From NCBI GenBank assembly GCA_020629155.1, contig JAHDDW010000002.1, positions 124,001-188,000 of the forward strand: a DNA stretch of 64,000 bases. The letters are read 5' to 3'. Positions within the stretch are counted from its first letter, which is position 1, and every line of letters starts with the position of its first letter. A program made the position numbers and the translations under genes. The notes under the pieces are model-generated. The model made no database searches. It worked only from the letters and a program-made list of their open reading frames with translations, and was not told where the DNA came from. Of this stretch, positions 9,235 through 18,396 are shown one piece after another. This DNA is from Acidimicrobiales bacterium. GTDB taxonomy: Bacteria > Actinomycetota > Acidimicrobiia > Acidimicrobiales > SZUA-35.

Positions 9235-9254
9235 GTTTGTTCACGTAAACAAAC
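9235..9254. promoter_or_regulatory. Palindromic operator candidate between divergent genes
   Basis: GTTTGTTCACGTAAACAAAC: 18 of 20 positions are symmetric around ACGT, with perfect seven-base arms. It lies 18 bases upstream of the TrmB-type regulator start and 71 bases upstream of the dehydrogenase-like start. A -10-like TATAGT follows at 9285-9290 on the plus strand. Confidence 0.65.
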
Positions 9255-9324
9255 ATTGTATATTTATGAGACATTCCTTTGTTTTATAGTGAAAATTACA
9301 CAAAAGTTTTCCACAAAGGGCCAA

Positions 9325-10269
9325 ATGTTTAAACAAATACTCGCTTTAGGATGTACAGAAGATGATCTACCTAAACCACAGCTCGATAAGCTTCCAGAAA
9401 TTGCAGAAAAAACAGTTTTCACTCCAGATCTGCATGAAGTTACTCTGGATGTGACAATCCAAACTGATGCATTATTGCTCAAGTTAGGAACCGTTGCCGA
9501 TAAAACCTTACTCGAAAAAATGCCAGCAATACGCTACGTCGGCATACTCGGCACAGGTCACTCTAAAATAGATAGTGACTATTGCAAGAAAAAGTCGATT
9601 GCTGTCTGCAATATCGCTGACTACAGCACAAATGCGGTAGCAGAATTTGCCGTCTCAATGCTGCTTGCGCATTATCGTCGGCTGCACACAGCCCATTATC
9701 AAGCGCTAAGTGAGAACTATAGCGAAGACGACTACAGCGGAACTGAGCTAGCGTCACTCAAATTCGGCATTGTCGGCTATGGAGCAATCGGGCAGCGGCT
9801 AGCTTCTCTCTTGCATGACGGTTTTGGGGCGAAGGTTTGCTATTGGTCCCGCACTCGCAAACCTGAAAAAGAAAATGCTATACCGTATATGCCTTTAAAC
9901 GAGTTGCTTCAAACCTGTGATGTTGTTTCAATACATCTAGAAGCCAACAAACAAACCCAGCAGTTTTTTGATCAAGACAGGTTATCGAATATAGGAAATG
10001 ACACGGTGCTAGTTACTACTTCACCTATGGAATTATTTGACTTAGATGCTCTTGCAGAAACGTTGCGGCTAAAAAACATTTCACTCCTTTTTGACCATGC
10101 AGATGAAATGAGCCCAAAGGATGCTCGATGGTTCGCTTCTCTCCCTCAGACAACGCTGTATCCTCCAATTGGCTACACGACAACACAGGCCTCGGCTAAA
10201 AAGTATGCAACCTTCATAGCCTGCATGGAAGCTTTTCTGGCAGGTGAACGGCTTCATAGAGTTGTGTAA
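9325..10269 (+). CDS. 2-hydroxyacid dehydrogenase-like protein lacking catalytic residues
   Basis: 314 residues from the ATG at 9325, preceded by AAAGGG; an upstream in-frame ATG at 9256 would overlap the promoter region. The family outline is clear: RYVGILGTGHSKID, DYSTNAVAEFAVSMLLAHYR, Rossmann motif GIVGYGAIGQRL (residues 148-159) and VVSIHLEANKQTQQFF. But the usual NTARG segment is TTSPMELF, so the substrate-binding Arg is absent near residue 234. The usual PHI-type catalytic His segment is YPPIGYTT, with Pro at 281. It may be a non-catalytic NAD(H) sensor or have a changed reaction. It pairs with the divergent TrmB-type gene. Confidence 0.8.
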   Translation: MFKQILALGCTEDDLPKPQLDKLPEIAEKTVFTPDLHEVTLDVTIQTDALLLKLGTVADKTLLEKMPAIRYVGILGTGHSKIDSDYCKKKSIAVCNIADYSTNAVAEFAVSMLLAHYRRLHTAHYQALSENYSEDDYSGTELASLKFGIVGYGAIGQRLASLLHDGFGAKVCYWSRTRKPEKENAIPYMPLNELLQTCDVVSIHLEANKQTQQFFDQDRLSNIGNDTVLVTTSPMELFDLDALAETLRLKNISLLFDHADEMSPKDARWFASLPQTTLYPPIGYTTTQASAKKYATFIACMEAFLAGERLHRVV

Positions 10270-10384
10270 CATCTCGATTTCACAGGTTTAGTGATAGTGC
10301 AGCTAGCAAAGGAGTGCATAACGCTTAAACAAAACTGTTGCGTTGTTGTTTGCAAACGCGACACAGACGGCAGAATGGAATTGT

Positions 10385-11260
10385 ATGCTTCTCAACCACC
10401 TCGGCCTTTTACCAGCTCGCATTTTTTGGATAATCTTACCTTTTGCGATGTGGCAAACTTTCGCCGATGCGACAGCAAACCTTCCTGCCGCAGGCCATCT
10501 TTTTTTAGAGATAACCTTATGGGGTGGCTGGTTTCTTGGCCTCATTGCTATTCTCACACCTTCGGCTTTAAGCCTCACCGTTATCCGCATGCTCGCTCCG
10601 GTATCTGTCGGCAGTAGCGCCATTGCGGCATACCTGCAGGGAGCATCAAATGTTTCGCTGCTAACGGTAAGTGTCGCATTGATTGGCAGTGTTTCGATTT
10701 TTCTCCCAAGCTTTGGCGACCCGATGATTAACGGATCTGCCTATGGGCCAGAACGACGCATGGCGTTGCGGCCGCCTACGATAATGATGTTTGTGTTGCC
10801 TTTGCTTTGGCTAGCAGCGTTTCTTGTCGTCGCAAGCGGTGTCCTTCTGCTTGCGAACGATCGTCGGCTTTTTGGTGCCCTTATCACAGTGGTAAGTATT
10901 GGGGTCGGGTTTCTAAGCTTCAATGTCTTTCACCAATTTTCTAGACGATGGCTTGTGTTCGTGCCAGCAGGTTTTGTTGTGCATGACTATTTGCAACTTC
11001 TCGACGCTGTTCTTCTGCAAAGAAAAAATACGCTGCGCCTCAGCCCAGCCGCTGATGAAGACGCAGACAAAACGCAAACAGCCGACTTGTCACGCACTAC
11101 CTATGGGCTAGCGCTTGCAGCCCACACAAAAGAAAACGTTGAGTTGACGTTGCGCGACCGCAAGCAAAACAAAACTTTGACGACAGATACAATTATTTTC
11201 ACCCCCACACTGCCTGGTAAAGTTATAAAAGAAGCACAGATCAGAGGCATAAAAACCTAA
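10385..11260 (+). CDS. Membrane protein of unknown function
   Basis: 291 residues from the ATG at 10385 (a TTG at 10343 is possible). Hydrophobic segments occur near residues 8-30, 36-65, 75-105, 130-160 and 165-190. A soluble C-terminal domain follows, containing RRWLVFVPAGFVVHDYLQLLDAVLLQ and a stretch of predicted strands. The second half after the membrane part may sit in the cytoplasm. I do not recognise the family. It is followed closely by DUF503 and META genes on the same strand. Confidence 0.7.
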   Translation: MLLNHLGLLPARIFWIILPFAMWQTFADATANLPAAGHLFLEITLWGGWFLGLIAILTPSALSLTVIRMLAPVSVGSSAIAAYLQGASNVSLLTVSVALIGSVSIFLPSFGDPMINGSAYGPERRMALRPPTIMMFVLPLLWLAAFLVVASGVLLLANDRRLFGALITVVSIGVGFLSFNVFHQFSRRWLVFVPAGFVVHDYLQLLDAVLLQRKNTLRLSPAADEDADKTQTADLSRTTYGLALAAHTKENVELTLRDRKQNKTLTTDTIIFTPTLPGKVIKEAQIRGIKT

Positions 11261-11285
11261 CACTGTTGCGATACGCTGACTCGTA

Positions 11286-11573
11286 ATGCATGTTTTAATT
11301 TTACATATTGACGCTCGCGTGCCCGCCTCGCAATCGCTAAAGAACAAGCGCGCTGTTTTGCAATCTTTAGTTAGAAGAATTGATCAACTCCATAGCGTAG
11401 GGGCAGCTGAAGTTGGCGGACAAGATAGTTGGCAACGTTTGCAACTTGGCGCGTCTATTGTTGGCGACAATGTCAGCCAAGTCGAAGCTATTGCCGATTC
11501 GATCGAGCGGATGGTTTGGGCCGAGCCACAGCTTGAAGTTTTAGAAATTGAACAAACCTGGGCTGATTGTTAA
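11286..11573 (+). CDS. DUF503 (YlxP-like) protein
   Basis: 95 residues, full length for the family. Signatures: HVLILHIDARVPASQSLKNK, RAVLQSLVRRID, and the conserved SVGAAEVGGQDSWQRLQLG core. DUF503 proteins are small ferredoxin-fold proteins usually found near rbfA or infB, with a supposed link to ribosome maturation. That context is not present here. Function otherwise unknown. Confidence 0.85.
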   Translation: MHVLILHIDARVPASQSLKNKRAVLQSLVRRIDQLHSVGAAEVGGQDSWQRLQLGASIVGDNVSQVEAIADSIERMVWAEPQLEVLEIEQTWADC

Positions 11574-11606
11574 CGAGAACCTGCTTGTCTGCTACGATAA
11601 CCAGCG

Positions 11607-12446
11607 ATGCCGAAACTCTATCTTCTACTGACGACATGCTTGCTGCTAGCCAGTTGTGGCGCCAGTACTGAAACTTCACAGACAACGCAAAACGCAACAA
11701 ATTTTGAAGGAAGCTACAGTGCCACAGCGCTTACTCAAGATGCGACTAGTTTAGCGATTATAGAAAACACACGTATTGATTTGACTTTGGAAGATGACAC
11801 TATTTCGTTTTCGACGGGATGTAATAGCGCTGGCGGCTCATACGAAATTATCGATAACAAGTTAGCCACAACAGGGCTTTCGCAAACGCAAATAGGCTGC
11901 GATCAGGCCTTGACGCAGCAAGAAAATTTTGTAACCGCTCTTATCAGCGGAGCGCCAACGGTTGATTTGCAAAGCGACATGCTTACGTTAACAAACGACA
12001 GCGGTGAAGTAACCTTCACACGCCAAGACGGCGATGCGTTATCGCTTATTGACACGAAATGGGTTGCGACCTCATTTTTGGAAGGCAACACAGCTTCGAC
12101 CCTGCCAACTACAGAACCAGGCCATCTAACGTTTATTCAAGACGAAACAGGAGCATCACTCAAAGGGTTTGACGGCTGCTTGCTAACCGAAGGAGCTGTG
12201 ACTATTAACAATGGCAAAACAGGCGGACCGATCGTAACCAGCGGCGACGGCGAAATAACATTCGGCATAATCACATCGAAACCACCAGCAGAAGACCATG
12301 TTGCATGTGCCTATGACGAACGCAAATACGCAGGCACATTCACCAAACTCTTTGATGCACAAAAAGTGAGCTACACCATCGAAGCAGATACACTAACGTT
12401 GCTTGATAAAGACGGTTCGGGCATCGCCTTCACCGCCGAGAAGTAA
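11607..12446 (+). CDS. META domain lipoprotein
   Basis: 279 residues. A lipoprotein signal ends at LLASC (Cys about residue 17), then a Ser/Thr/Gln-rich linker. The first META-like domain covers about residues 35-135 with FSTGCNSAGGSYEI and GCDQALTQQENFV, the HslJ-like pattern. A second diverged copy (about 145-279) has WVATSFLEGN, FDGCLLTEG and ends LTLLDKDGSGIAFT. It probably sits on the outer face of the membrane. META domains have been linked to resistance to secreted compounds and to motility, but no function follows from this sequence. Confidence 0.85.
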   Translation: MPKLYLLLTTCLLLASCGASTETSQTTQNATNFEGSYSATALTQDATSLAIIENTRIDLTLEDDTISFSTGCNSAGGSYEIIDNKLATTGLSQTQIGCDQALTQQENFVTALISGAPTVDLQSDMLTLTNDSGEVTFTRQDGDALSLIDTKWVATSFLEGNTASTLPTTEPGHLTFIQDETGASLKGFDGCLLTEGAVTINNGKTGGPIVTSGDGEITFGIITSKPPAEDHVACAYDERKYAGTFTKLFDAQKVSYTIEADTLTLLDKDGSGIAFTAEK

Positions 12447-12452
12447 ATTCTG

Positions 12453-13693
12453 TTATAAACCCAAGCTGTTTATTTTAGGCGTTGTCACACAACTTGAAGA
12501 CAGCACTGAGCCCGCTTCAAAACTTGGATGCTTACACATCGCTTCACGATAAAGGTTCACGTAGCTTTCAGCCATTCTTTCAGGAGTGAACCAGCTGGCT
12601 CGCTCTCGACATGCAGTTGAAGTAATGCCTTCCAAACAATCGATGGCTTCAACTGCTTGTTTGATAAATGCTTTCTCTTCTTCGCTGCCTTTTATAACTT
12701 CTCTAGTCAACCGAGTTTCTCCGCAGACAACACCTACCTCACCATCAAAACCTACTATTTCTGGGAAGGCTCCAATATGAGGGACGATAACAGGAGTGCC
12801 AGCAGCTAATGCTTCAATTACTATCAGGCCAAAAGGTTCCAGCCATAGAAAAGGGAGAAGCACACCTGCAGCACCAGCAAGCAACGCAGGCTTATCCGAT
12901 TCACTAACTTCTCCTATGAAGTCGACATGATCGCTCGTTTCAATTAGTTCTTTGATTTCACTATTGTAATAATCTACATCAGCTGGATCTATCTTGGCTG
13001 CCAAAATCAAACGACGTCCAGCTTGTCGTGTGATTTCTATAGCTACATCTATTCTTTTAAACGGCGTGATTTTGCCCATGCAGACAAGCGGCGCGTCAGA
13101 ACCTACAGATTTTGTGCTGAGAAGTATTCACCTAAAGGCAGCCCATGTGGCACTGTAGGAGTCCAGTTAGGCTGGGTCTTGCCGTCGAATTGTTCTTTGA
13201 AGTATTCATCGAGAACCGTTTTTTGAGCATCGCTTATCGGTGCGAGTAGCGTTTCTGGATGCTTCTTCAGCCCTTCTTGCTTATATTCTCGGTCGAAAGG
13301 CCCGTGACAAGTTGTCAAGACGGGGATAGAAAGTTTTTTTCCGAACCCATAGGTTACCTCTTCCAAGTGAGAGTGAAGAATGTCATAGTTGTCTTGTTCG
13401 GATTCGATACGCGTAAGAGCGTCAGAAAGTAAGATTGCATGCCGACGTTTCATCTCATCAGGATCAGCCGCTTCTTTACGCAGAATAGGCCCTATCTCAA
13501 TATGTCTAGCAATACCAGGAACGTGTGAACCTTCTGATGAATAAAGCGTAACCTCATGACCCATTTGCGCTAACGCCTCAGCCAGCGCATACACAACCCG
13601 TTCAGTTCCTCCATATTTCATCTCTTTCACAACAGGCTCCATGCAAGGAGCTGCAAGAGCTATTCGTAAAGAACTAGAATTGTTCGTTGCCAT
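12453..13693 (-). pseudogene. Family-4 glycosyltransferase with a single frameshift
   Basis: Two adjacent frames give one GT4 protein. The first (13693-13103) has APCMEPVVKEMKYGGTERVV, an LAEALAQMGHEVTLYSS start and HSHLEEVTYGF; it stops at TAG 13105-13103. The second frame carries VGSDAPLVCMGKITPFKRID, LLPFLWLEPFGLIVIEALAAGTPVI (the E-x7-E donor-site motif) and a normal C-terminus. They rejoin if one T is added to the four-T run at 13110-13113 (A-run on the coding strand). So the gene is either a recent pseudogene, a sequencing error in a homopolymer, or a slippage site. Substrate unknown. Confidence 0.85.
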
Positions 13694-13824
13694 AGAGAAA
13701 ATTGTAGCTCACTAAACCCTTAAGAGCTTCAATTCAAAAACGAATGTAACCTCTGTCGACACATTTCAACCTTTTCCTACTAGGATGGACAATAAAAGAA
13801 CTGTGCGTGCAGAATGGAGACCAC

Positions 13825-14397
13825 ATGTCAAGCTTTTCAGAAACTTCCCCTATGAGGGGGCAACCTCTTAGGCAGGCCGCAGCTACTTTGATCGCAGCGC
13901 TCTATCTAGATCCCTCAGCACTTATTCGACGCACCCGATCATCAATAGTAGATCCCTGGGACAAAGACCACTGGCCTGAACTAGACTCATCCCAACAAAA
14001 CGATTTTTTTCGCCGTTTCGGAGTATCCTATGCCAGCTTAACCGAGGCTAGTTCCACCGAGTCTAAACCTGCTGGCCAACCAGCCTTCTTTGGAGACACG
14101 CAACAAGCAAAGGCAGGCTCCAAAGATAATTTATCTTCTCTTTGCGACAAACTTCTAAAAGCCACGCTAGAAGATTCAGAACTAGCAAAAACACAAATAC
14201 TGTCTATAAAAGAAAACTTCGATGGCGAAACAGCATCGACAGCTCATAGGAAAAAACAGACCAGGCGAATAGAAACGTGTGAGCAACGTGCGAAGCATCT
14301 AGTACGCGCTCATAGCCTAGTCACAGCTAAATTATCAGCTGCTGCTGAATCAGCGCCCACTCAAAATCAACCCTCAAAACCAATTTCTCCCAAATAA
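13825..14397 (+). CDS. Unknown polar protein
   Basis: 190 residues from ATG 13825, which has a GGAGA box four bases upstream; a GTG at 13807 is less likely. Residues 10-40 are a mixed helix (LRQAAATLIAALYLDPSALI), the middle is polar and Ser/Ala rich, and the C-terminal third is basic with KKQTRRIETCEQRAKHLV before a Pro/Ser tail. No signal peptide or known motif. It leads a same-strand group with a GNAT and an EamA gene. Confidence 0.6.
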   Translation: MSSFSETSPMRGQPLRQAAATLIAALYLDPSALIRRTRSSIVDPWDKDHWPELDSSQQNDFFRRFGVSYASLTEASSTESKPAGQPAFFGDTQQAKAGSKDNLSSLCDKLLKATLEDSELAKTQILSIKENFDGETASTAHRKKQTRRIETCEQRAKHLVRAHSLVTAKLSAAAESAPTQNQPSKPISPK

Positions 14398-14433
14398 AAC
14401 TTCAGTGCTTGTTTTTTGTGACGAAAAACTAGT

Positions 14434-15102
14434 GTGACAATTCTGGGCGATAGTAAAAGAAACGAAGCAAAGTTTCACATCAGACCTTTTAACCCTTCAA
14501 TAGATTGGTCTCTAGATATAGCTGGAGCACATCTCACGATCAGGAAAGCGCAAACCCAAAACACTACTTTTTCAGATGTTCTTAGCTCCCAGAAAGACCT
14601 GAACAATATTGAAGAGTTCTATTTACACAGAAAAGGGACTTTTTTCATCGCATTGTGTAACGAAAAACTAGCAGGTTTTGCAGCGTTAAAACATCTAAAG
14701 AATTCACCTAAGGTTGGTGAAATGAAACGACTTGCTGTTGTCGAAGAATTCCGTCGTCAAGGCATTGGCACTAGGCTGTCTAGCGCCATTATACGATGGA
14801 GCCTTGCCCGAAACTTCGATTATCTCCTATTAAGAACAGACGTAGAAGAAAAAGCTACCCCTATCTACGAAAATCAAGGCTTTACATACGTAGGTTACAC
14901 TAGAAGCAGCAACGACTATGAAATGGCGCTTTCGCTTACGGGCAAACCACTCGAACCTTTAACACGTTTTTCTGATTTGCCAGACTTCTCATTCCAGGTT
15001 CTTACAGGAGAACTACAAGTCTCAGAAGGTCACACGTCTAAATCAAGCATCCAAAACGAGTTGAAGTCGTTTAACAGTAGAACTTCTAACTTTGCATTTT
15101 AA
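14434..15102 (+). CDS. GNAT family N-acetyltransferase
   Basis: 222 residues, GTG start. The GNAT core covers about residues 60-175. Motif A is MKRLAVVEEFRRQGIGTRLSSA, followed by LLLRTDVEEKATPIYENQGF, the usual motif B. About 45 C-terminal residues lie beyond the domain. The acceptor is unknown. The stop is two bases before the GTG of the EamA gene, so the two are probably one transcript. Confidence 0.88.
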   Translation: MTILGDSKRNEAKFHIRPFNPSIDWSLDIAGAHLTIRKAQTQNTTFSDVLSSQKDLNNIEEFYLHRKGTFFIALCNEKLAGFAALKHLKNSPKVGEMKRLAVVEEFRRQGIGTRLSSAIIRWSLARNFDYLLLRTDVEEKATPIYENQGFTYVGYTRSSNDYEMALSLTGKPLEPLTRFSDLPDFSFQVLTGELQVSEGHTSKSSIQNELKSFNSRTSNFAF

Positions 15103-15104
15103 TA

Positions 15105-15956
15105 GTGGGTCTACTGTTTATTAGCCTGCATGTTTTAGGTGTCGTAATCTATGTTGTTATTCTACGCAAATCTGCGTTAGCGGGCGTTAACCCTTACGCC
15201 TTAATACTTGTCTTACAGGCAGCTTCTTTTGCGATAACACTAGCGTTGCTCGCTACTGGCGTTTTAGACTATGACCTCGGCCAAATCGGTGTTGGCAACA
15301 TAGTCACACTTATTGCAGGCTCCATAGCTGTGGTAACCTATATGATTTTGAGCGTTGTAGCGCTAAAGAAAATGGAGGCAGCAAACTTTGCTATAGCGTT
15401 CAACCTCAGACTCTTGTTAACAACTATTTTCGCTGCGATCTTTCTCTCCGAGTTGCCAGCAACTTTACAAATAGTTGGTGGCGTTAGTATCTTCGGGTCG
15501 ATTTTGATCTTAAGCCTCAAAAACCTACGCAGCATCGACTCTTCAATGCTTTGGGGTATCGCAACAGCTATCACTTTTTCTATTCACGCTATTTTCGAAA
15601 AACATAACGTTGACACTTTAGGCCTCGGAACCCATATGCTACTCGCCTTACCGCTCAACATACTTTTTCTGAGCGGCCTCTCACTCCTAACAAAAGTAGG
15701 CACAGCACAGTACAAAGAAATTCTTCTCAAAGATAATGTCGCTGTTATCCTTGCACGTTTACTTCAAGGGTGGATGTATGTTCTCGCTGTCACTCAATTT
15801 AAAGTGGCTATTGTCAACTATGCTTCTGGTTTAAGCCTTATTGCGATAGCAATAGCCAGCGCACTCTTCTTAAATGAAAAAACTGACCTGCGACGCAAAA
15901 CAGCAGCGACAGGAGTTTCGCTTCTAGGGTTAACCTGCATTTTAACTGGCTCATAG
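15105..15956 (+). CDS. EamA/DMT superfamily transporter
   Basis: 283 residues, GTG start. Ten hydrophobic segments form two EamA repeats: residues 1-135 (LFISLHVLGVVIYVVILRKS to FGSILILSL) and 145-283 (WGIATAITFSIHAIFEKHNV to GVSLLGLTCILTGS). FNLRLLLTTIFAAIFLSELP carries the helix before the conserved Glu-Leu-Pro end of repeat one, and LFLNEKTDLRRK the matching one in repeat two. Probably an inner-membrane metabolite exporter. It is coupled to the GNAT gene and converges on the TPR gene. Confidence 0.87.
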   Translation: MGLLFISLHVLGVVIYVVILRKSALAGVNPYALILVLQAASFAITLALLATGVLDYDLGQIGVGNIVTLIAGSIAVVTYMILSVVALKKMEAANFAIAFNLRLLLTTIFAAIFLSELPATLQIVGGVSIFGSILILSLKNLRSIDSSMLWGIATAITFSIHAIFEKHNVDTLGLGTHMLLALPLNILFLSGLSLLTKVGTAQYKEILLKDNVAVILARLLQGWMYVLAVTQFKVAIVNYASGLSLIAIAIASALFLNEKTDLRRKTAATGVSLLGLTCILTGS

Positions 15957-15970
15957 CCTGACATAATTGG

Positions 15971-17473
15971 CTATCCAGGCATAGCAACAGCCAGTTTAAT
16001 CTTTGAAATTAGATCATTTCTGTCGACCCATTGAAAACTAGTTCGAGCCGAATTAATGTTTTTGTCAAGCGCGACGGTCGGACCAATGAGAAGATGATCA
16101 TACGTTTCTATTCCTGCAACTACACCGCTGAGCTCATCAAAAATTCTCTCTGCTTCTGCGATCTCTCCCATACCTACATTGATATAACATAAGTTTTGCA
16201 ACGCGAATGCTTCACCGGCGACATATCCACTCGATTTAGCGTTTGCTATAGATTTACATGCCGCAACCTTTGCACTATCGAACTGGCCTACTTTCCCCAA
16301 AGCAGCAGCTTTTGCCGCATAGCATTTACCTAGTTCAATTTGATTTCCTAGCGCTGAGTTTAAGGAGCATGCTTTCTCGACATATTGCAAAGCAAGATGC
16401 GGGTCATACAACGCATAACTTTCAGCTAAATTGGTATGCAACTTCGCGGCCATACTCGGGGCGTTACTTACAGCATGCAACGCTTTACTATAGTGAAAAA
16501 CTGCTTCTCTATAATCAAAAGAAAATCTATAACTGTGTGCAATATGTCGAGTAAATTCTACCCAGTCAAGAGTATTTACATCAGCAGAATGCACAGCTGC
16601 CTCTTCAAGTACTGAAATGGCGGCCAAAAAATCTCCATCCATTATCAACATATCTCCATAGTAAAGACGGGATCGCACATGATCTCGTCTTTCGGGGTTA
16701 AAAGGAACCAAAGTTGTACACAACTTTAAGAACTGACGACGAGCAGATGTGTAATCACCAGCCAATCCATTTATATAGCCTAATTCCAACTCAAAAAAGC
16801 TTTCAAATTTTCCAGAAGGAACCTTGTCTTGCAAACTGTTCAACAAATTTTTCGCTTGCACAACACCTAAATTTCTGCGAGTTGCAAGCGCTTCAAAAAA
16901 ACTATTTAAAACATAAATTAAATTACCAGACGATATTTCTTTTGGAGAGATAGCTGTTAGCTCATTCCAATACCCACTGTCATAAAACGCATAATAGACG
17001 TCAAGCAAAAGCTCTAACGCCTCTTCAGAAACCTTGTCGGAAGAAGCCCAACCTGTTTGGATCCCTTTCAGAATTTTCAGTAAACTATATGGATTCTCAA
17101 TGACTTCATCGTCTACTGCGTTATGCAAATACTTTGTTGCTGAAAGTAACACTTTCAGCCGTTTTGACATTAATTGCTCCGAAGAACGAATTGCTTGCGA
17201 AATAACATCTTGACATCTATATATAGGAATATCTGTATCTTCTTCTATAGAAATTGGCTCAATGATAAGCCAAGAAGTAACTGACTCAAATTCAAAAGAG
17301 CTCACTTGCAGATTAAGATCTTGAACAAGAAAGTCAAATAGATTTTCAGAAAAATTTTGTACAATTCCCAGAGCAACAGCTAAATCTTGCTGTTCTTTTT
17401 TTAAATGCTCAATTAAACGATATGCCTCTGCGTCAAGAGCTTCATTGTAAGTAGCAGTCAATCTACTATGCAT
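15971..17473 (-). CDS. Tetratricopeptide-repeat protein
   Basis: 500 residues, soluble, almost wholly helical. The C-terminal two thirds fit TPR units: FFELELGYINGLAGDYTSAR, RLYYGDMLIMDGDFLAAISV, HIAHSYRFSFDYREAVFHYS, LHTNLAESYALYDPHLALQ, CYAAKAAALGKVGQFDSAK and LQNLCYINVGMGEIAEAERI, each with the small/large residue spacing. The N-terminal 120 residues have no clear motif. The fold is that of a protein-protein scaffold or a regulator with a peptide-sensing TPR domain. No DNA-binding helix is visible. Codons are A/T-rich relative to housekeeping neighbours. Confidence 0.75.
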   Translation of the reverse strand: MHSRLTATYNEALDAEAYRLIEHLKKEQQDLAVALGIVQNFSENLFDFLVQDLNLQVSSFEFESVTSWLIIEPISIEEDTDIPIYRCQDVISQAIRSSEQLMSKRLKVLLSATKYLHNAVDDEVIENPYSLLKILKGIQTGWASSDKVSEEALELLLDVYYAFYDSGYWNELTAISPKEISSGNLIYVLNSFFEALATRRNLGVVQAKNLLNSLQDKVPSGKFESFFELELGYINGLAGDYTSARRQFLKLCTTLVPFNPERRDHVRSRLYYGDMLIMDGDFLAAISVLEEAAVHSADVNTLDWVEFTRHIAHSYRFSFDYREAVFHYSKALHAVSNAPSMAAKLHTNLAESYALYDPHLALQYVEKACSLNSALGNQIELGKCYAAKAAALGKVGQFDSAKVAACKSIANAKSSGYVAGEAFALQNLCYINVGMGEIAEAERIFDELSGVVAGIETYDHLLIGPTVALDKNINSARTSFQWVDRNDLISKIKLAVAMPG

Positions 17474-17569
17474 TTTTGCAAACCCCCCATTAAATCTTTT
17501 ATTTCTTGAGTATACCGACAGACCAACCTTACGATACAGAAACCATATTTGTGAAAGTTAAAATAAAAA

Positions 17570-18001
17570 TCAACTAGAAGGTTTGTATTCATAAGGCAAA
17601 TACTGGCCAGGAGGCGCTTTGGTTGGCCCAACAGCACCAAGCTGACCCAACGCTAGTTGCGTTGCGGCAACATCTTTTTTGAAACGGCGATGCAACCATA
17701 CTTTGTCGTTATTGATATGACCTTTAGTCCAGATACCTGACACTTCTGGCAAGGTTGGAGTGGTTATCGTATAGAGAAGCTCCTTCGGCTTCGACGGCCA
17801 CCAACCTGAGGCAGAAAAAACGTGCAGGCCACTATTCGTTAAAGCGAAAACTCTATACCTTGCGCCGAAGATAAGAATCCACCAAGAAAGAAACGCCCAA
17901 TAAGGGCTTGGGCCAGTTTGACCCATAAACACCTGATAAACAGGTTGACCTGGCCCTAATTTCTCTTCTGTCCGTCGCTTCAACTTGTCACGCAATGCCA
18001 T
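17570..18001 (-). CDS. Unknown conserved-looking protein
   Basis: 143 residues from the ATG at 18001, which has GAGGG upstream; the frame is open to 18070. One hydrophobic stretch (YWAFLSWWILIFGARYRVFALTN) spans about residues 33-55, followed by strand-rich sequence GLHVFSASGWWPSKPKELLYTI and a Lys/Gly tail. The shape is compatible with a small PH-like membrane-anchored protein, but I do not recognise it. Confidence 0.6.
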   Translation of the reverse strand: MALRDKLKRRTEEKLGPGQPVYQVFMGQTGPSPYWAFLSWWILIFGARYRVFALTNSGLHVFSASGWWPSKPKELLYTITTPTLPEVSGIWTKGHINNDKVWLHRRFKKDVAATQLALGQLGAVGPTKAPPGQYLPYEYKPSS

Positions 18002-18089
18002 AACGCCCTCTGATTCTTTGCTAGATTGCTTACTAAAGCATAGCCAAGCCTGACGCAAAGAACTAAGCAAAACCTGAACGATAATCCTA

Positions 18090-18299
18090 TTAGAAAGAAA
18101 CGCCCGAAAAAATGTTATCTTTCACTATGTTGCCGAAAGCAGCGCAGCCAAGCAAACCGCCAATGTCTTGTGTTCGAGTTTTTGGATTCGTTAACGCCAG
18201 CTCTAACGCAGTCTCGATCGCTTGAGAGGCCGCAAGAAGTTCGGCGTTATTAGTTTTTTCTGCCTGCCATCTCAACAGCATATTCGTAGACGAAATCAT
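18090..18299 (-). pseudogene. C-terminal remnant of an isopropylmalate/isocitrate dehydrogenase
   Basis: The 69 codons read MISSTNMLLRWQA, then LAASQAIETALELAL and TRTQDIGGLLGCAAFGN. This is the last helix-strand region of the LeuB/Icd family, where T-x-D-l-G-G is invariant. No upstream part exists: a stop occurs three codons before the ATG. The remaining three hundred residues, including the metal and NAD sites, are gone, so the fragment cannot be active. Confidence 0.7.
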
Positions 18300-18354
18300 T
18301 GAAGTCAGTCAAATACATGCGCCGACAAAAATTAGCATACGGCAAAAATGTTAT

Positions 18355-18371
18355 GTATAGTTAACCTATAC
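18355..18371. promoter_or_regulatory. Palindromic operator candidate upstream of the XRE gene
   Basis: GTATAGTTAACCTATAC has perfect six-base arms around TTAAC. It lies 26 bases upstream of the XRE start. HipB-type proteins commonly bind such sites and repress their own operon, so this is a likely autoregulatory operator. Confidence 0.5.
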
Positions 18372-18396
18372 TAAGGTTGAGTAAATTATAGACAAC

